Positions 13,766 through 16,161 of a stretch of 16,161 nt of DNA are shown in pieces. Origin of the DNA: Thauera sp. (GTDB taxonomy: Bacteria; Pseudomonadota; Gammaproteobacteria; Burkholderiales; Rhodocyclaceae). Positions within the stretch are counted from its first letter, which is position 1. Each line of letters opens with the position of its first letter. Below the pieces are notes generated by a model that was not told the DNA's origin, ran no database searches, and saw only the letters and a list, made by a program, of their open reading frames with translations. Location of the stretch: NCBI GenBank assembly GCA_023150215.1, contig JAKLLJ010000035.1, positions 1 through 16,161 on the forward strand. The letters are read 5' to 3'. The position numbers and the translations under genes were made by a program.

Positions 13766-14761
13766 ATGAACCCGTTCAAGGCATTCGTGATCAACCAGGA
13801 CGAGAACCGCAAGGTGGTGAGCGGCATGGGCACGCTGAGCGCGGAGCAGCTCGATGCGGGCGAGGTCACGATCCGCGTCCACTATTCGAGCATCAACTAC
13901 AAGGACGCGCTCGCTGCCACGGGGGCGGGCAAGATCATCCGCCGCTTCCCCTGCGTGGGCGGCATCGACCTGTGCGGCGAGGTGGTCGACAGCGCCGACG
14001 CGCGCTTCAAGGTCGGCGACAAGGTGATTGCCACCAGCTTCGACATCGGTGTCGCGCACCACGGCGGCTATGCCGAGTACGCGCGTGTGCCGGCAGGCTG
14101 GGTGGTGGCGCTGCCGGCCGGGCTCGACCTCTTCGAGGCGATGGCGCTTGGCACCGCGGGCTTCACCGCGGCGCTCGGCATCGTGCGCATGGAGGACAAC
14201 GGCCTCACACCGGCCAAGGGCCCGGTGATCGTCACCGGCGCGACCGGCGGCGTGGGGGCACTGGCGATCGACATGCTCGCACAACTCGGCTACCACACCG
14301 TCGCACTCACCGGCAAGGAAGCCGAGGGTGACTACCTGAAGATGCTCGGCGCCGCCGAGATCTTGCTGCGCTCCGCCATCGACTTCGACAAGGTGCGCCC
14401 GCTCGAGGCGGCAAGGTGGGCCGGCGCGGTCGACAACGTCGGTGGGCAGATCCTGCACTGGGTGCTGGCGAGCATGCAGCAGGCCGGCACGGTGGCGAGC
14501 ATCGGCAATGCGGCGAGTTTCAACATCAACACCACGGTGTTCCCCTTCATCCTGCGCGGGGTGAGCCTGCTCGGGGTGGACTCAGGCTACATGGGCTTCC
14601 CGACCCGCCAGCGCGTGTGGGAGCGGCTGGCGACCGACCTCAAGCCGCCCCACCTTGCGGCGATCACACGCACGATCGACCTCGACGCGCTGCCGGGCGC
14701 GTTCGACGACTTCATTCACGGTCGCGTCAAAGGCCGCACCGTCGTGCGCATCGGCGCCTGA
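13766..14761 (+). CDS. acuI: AcuI/YhdH family NADPH-dependent acrylyl-CoA reductase
   Basis: The 331-residue zinc-independent medium-chain dehydrogenase/quinone-oxidoreductase-type protein matches the YhdH/AcuI branch. Shared features are YSSINYKDALA (40-50), GGIDLCGEV (65-73), the glycine-rich NADP motif VTGATGGVGALA (156-167), 'EAEGDYLKMLGA' (185-196), 'RPLEAARWAGAVDNVGG' (211-227) and 'TVFPFILRGVSLLGVDS' (257-273). Length is typical (about 325-330). AcuI reduces acrylyl-CoA to propionyl-CoA with NADPH in the cytosol, detoxifying acrylyl-CoA from 3-hydroxypropionate or DMSP-derived acrylate. The nearby prpE-like gene fits that role. Substrate assignment is by family, and other enoyl reductions are possible. 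The response regulator gene begins only 7 bases after its stop, so the two are probably co-transcribed. Confidence 0.85.
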   Translation: MNPFKAFVINQDENRKVVSGMGTLSAEQLDAGEVTIRVHYSSINYKDALAATGAGKIIRRFPCVGGIDLCGEVVDSADARFKVGDKVIATSFDIGVAHHGGYAEYARVPAGWVVALPAGLDLFEAMALGTAGFTAALGIVRMEDNGLTPAKGPVIVTGATGGVGALAIDMLAQLGYHTVALTGKEAEGDYLKMLGAAEILLRSAIDFDKVRPLEAARWAGAVDNVGGQILHWVLASMQQAGTVASIGNAASFNINTTVFPFILRGVSLLGVDSGYMGFPTRQRVWERLATDLKPPHLAAITRTIDLDALPGAFDDFIHGRVKGRTVVRIGA

Positions 14762-14768
14762 GCGCGTC

Positions 14769-15980
14769 ATGGACGAGACCGCGGTGACGGCGGACGAGGG
14801 CGGCAGGTTGCCGCGCATCCTCGTCGTCGACGACTCGCGCATGGTGCGCGCGTCGATCGTCAAGCACATCCGCGGCCATTTCGAGGCGCGCGAGGAGCCC
14901 GACGGCGAGGCCGCCTGGGAGGCGCTGCTGGTCGATCCCGGCATCGAGATCGTACTCACCGACATCGGCATGCCGCGCCTGGACGGCTATGGCCTGCTCG
15001 AGCGCCTGCGTGCCTCCAAGGTGCCGCGCGTGCGCGACCTGCCGGTGGTCATCATTTCCGGCGACGAGGACGAGTCGGCGCGCGCGCGCGCGCTCTCGCT
15101 CGGTGCCAACGGCTTCATCACCAAGGGCTCGGGCAGTGCCGAGCTACTCGCCACGCTGATGTCGCTGCTGCGCCTGTCGAAGGCGCAAAGCGCGCTCGAG
15201 CTCAGCCGCAGCGCGGTGGAGCAGGGCAGTGCGGTCGATCCCGAGTCGGGTCTCGCCAACGCAGCCTACCTCGAGCATCACGGCGCCCAGGTGGCGGCCG
15301 AGGCGCGCCGCCGCCACGCCGACATCGGTGCGATGGTGATCGAGATCGACCAGTACGAGTCCCTCGCTGCCCGCCACGGGCCGCAAGTCGTGCAGCTCAT
15401 TCTGCGCAAGCTGGGCAAGCTGGTGAGCGACCGCATTCGTGCCGAGGACACCTTGTCGCAGCACGGTCCGGCGCAGTTCGCGCTGCTGTCGCCCGGCATC
15501 GACCGGGTGTCGAGTTGCGCCTTCGCGCTTCGCCTGCGCGCCAGCGTCGAGAAGCTGGTGATGGCTTACCGCGAGGACCGCATCCGCATCACCTTGAGCA
15601 TCGGCGTCGCCAGCGCGGCCGCGGATGGTCGCGACGCGGTGGGTGCGCTGCTCGCGCTCGCCCGTGAGCGGGCCGCGCACGCACACGCTGCCGGTGGCAA
15701 TCGGGTGATGGCCGCCGGCGGCGAGGTCGATGCACAGGTGATCGAGCGCGAGCTCGCACGCGTGCCGAGCGTCGATGCCGCGCTGCGCTTGCTGCGCGCG
15801 GGCGCGCGCGATGAGGTTGCAGAGCAATTGCCGCAACTCGTGGGGGCGCTGTTGCCCCTGTTCGAATTACTAGAATCCAGGCTTCATGCCGGACTACCGC
15901 TCGCAGGACTCCGCGAGTTCCATGACAAGGGCGGGGCCGGCAGACAGGACGGGGGTGACCCGGGCAATACCGTCCGCTAA
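14769..15980 (+). CDS. Response regulator with degenerate GGDEF domain
   Basis: The open frame starts earlier, but ATG 14769 directly after acuI gives a normal receiver domain in 403 residues. Receiver (about 15-135): acidic pair Asp21/Asp22 in VVDDS, phospho-acceptor Asp65 in LTDIGMPRLDGYG, Ser97 in IISGDE and Lys119 in ITKG are all present. Residues about 155-318 follow a GGDEF fold: DPESGLANAAYL (157-168) replaces DPLTGLxNRxxL, and ITLSIGVASAAADG (274-287) is the late strand. The active-site loop itself reads HGPAQFALL (232-240), so the metal- and GTP-binding Asp/Glu of GG(D/E)EF are lost and diguanylate cyclase activity is unlikely. A helical tail follows (320-372). The last 30 residues are Gly-rich and low in structure. 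No ribosome site precedes the ATG, so translation may be coupled to acuI. No cognate kinase lies in the window. Confidence 0.85.
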   Translation: MDETAVTADEGGRLPRILVVDDSRMVRASIVKHIRGHFEAREEPDGEAAWEALLVDPGIEIVLTDIGMPRLDGYGLLERLRASKVPRVRDLPVVIISGDEDESARARALSLGANGFITKGSGSAELLATLMSLLRLSKAQSALELSRSAVEQGSAVDPESGLANAAYLEHHGAQVAAEARRRHADIGAMVIEIDQYESLAARHGPQVVQLILRKLGKLVSDRIRAEDTLSQHGPAQFALLSPGIDRVSSCAFALRLRASVEKLVMAYREDRIRITLSIGVASAAADGRDAVGALLALARERAAHAHAAGGNRVMAAGGEVDAQVIERELARVPSVDAALRLLRAGARDEVAEQLPQLVGALLPLFELLESRLHAGLPLAGLREFHDKGGAGRQDGGDPGNTVR

Positions 15981-16063
15981 CAGAGTGTGTCGGCCGGTGT
16001 CGCTACGCTGTCCCGGCGTCGCGGTGCAGGCGTCACATCCAGTGCAGCAGCACGATCATTGAA

Positions 16064-16074
16064 GGGAGAGAGGA
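16064..16074 (+). promoter_or_regulatory. Shine-Dalgarno region of the prpE-like gene
   Basis: A purine-rich run GGGAGAGAGGA ends four bases before ATG 16079. It fixes the start of the last gene. The 98-base gap from the response regulator stop shows no terminator hairpin. Confidence 0.6.
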
Positions 16075-16078
16075 AGCA

Positions 16079-16161
16079 ATGACCGATTACCAGCAGTTCC
16101 ACCGCCGTTCCATCGAAGACCGCGACGGGTTCTGGGCCGAACAGGCGCAGCTCGTGCATTG
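16079..16161 (+). CDS. prpE: Propionyl-CoA synthetase-like (AMP-forming), 5' end only
   Basis: Twenty-seven codons are present before the window ends: MTDYQQFHRRSIEDRDGFWA (1-20), then EQAQLVH. The pattern 'Y..F..RSI..R..FWAEQA..(I/V)' beginning at residue 4 is the N-terminal domain of acyl-CoA synthetases (ACAS_N). Its closeness to the N-terminus favours PrpE-type propionyl-CoA synthetases over acetyl-CoA synthetase, which has a longer lead. The full enzyme (about 630 residues) would form propionyl-CoA from propionate, ATP and CoA. The catalytic core is outside the window, so acetyl- or other acyl-CoA synthetase remains possible. Its position after acuI supports a C3-acid role. Confidence 0.65.
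   Translation, partial: MTDYQQFHRRSIEDRDGFWAEQAQLVH

Noticed and set aside
13450..14331. 293-codon plus-strand frame over the acuI region
   Set aside because: It runs out of frame through acuI with an Arg/Gly/His-rich composition, while acuI has a strong ribosome site and family motifs.
15977..16159. 60-codon minus-strand frame at the right edge
   Set aside because: It is antisense to the prpE-like start, which has a strong ribosome site and recognisable family residues.

Overview
The window is high-GC DNA with dense genes on both strands. It most resembles a betaproteobacterium of the Rhodocyclales (Thauera/Azoarcus/Aromatoleum type). This rests on a PrsT-like TPR protein of the PEP-CTERM/exosortase system, a membrane protein of the Gcr 'site-specific recombinase' family next to a tRNA-Arg(CCU), and an AcuI/YhdH reductase close to a propionyl-CoA synthetase. 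The taxonomic call is an inference from gene content and protein style; no rRNA is present.

Layout. 1-2382 (+): 3' part of the prsT-like TPR gene. 2448-4207 (+): a periplasmic lytic transglycosylase with Sel1-type repeats, overlapping by 4 bases a Tat-signal-bearing trypsin-like protease. 4220-7095 (-): from right to left, a polytopic Gcr-family membrane protein, tRNA-Arg(CCU) 18 bases after it, then a HAD phosphatase. 7276-9195 (+): the ABC-F ATPase Uup. 9196-9536: a repeat-rich spacer between convergent genes. 9537-11133 (-): lemA followed by a GIDE-domain membrane protein carrying a perfect EF-hand loop. 11187-12580 (+): an MFS transporter overlapping by ATGA a 42-residue membrane peptide gene that is easily missed. 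12600-13463 (-): an HDOD protein. 13766-15980 (+): an acuI-like reductase and, 7 bases on, a response regulator with a degenerate GGDEF domain. 16079 onward (+): the first 27 codons of a prpE-like acyl-CoA synthetase.

How the genes may work together. The transglycosylase/protease pair looks like an envelope-maintenance operon. LemA and the GIDE-domain protein are a recurring membrane pair of uncertain function. The right end suggests C3-acid metabolism: PrpE would make propionyl-CoA (or acrylyl-CoA) and AcuI would reduce acrylyl-CoA to propionyl-CoA, with a phospho-receiver protein lying between them.

The most unusual structure is the uup 3' spacer. Two inverted GTAGG-type REP hairpins, whose stems differ by a compensatory base-pair change, bracket a strictly periodic 23-bp tandem array. 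That array is itself organised in alternating 46-bp dimers. I found no CRISPR array, prophage, IS element or complete defence system.
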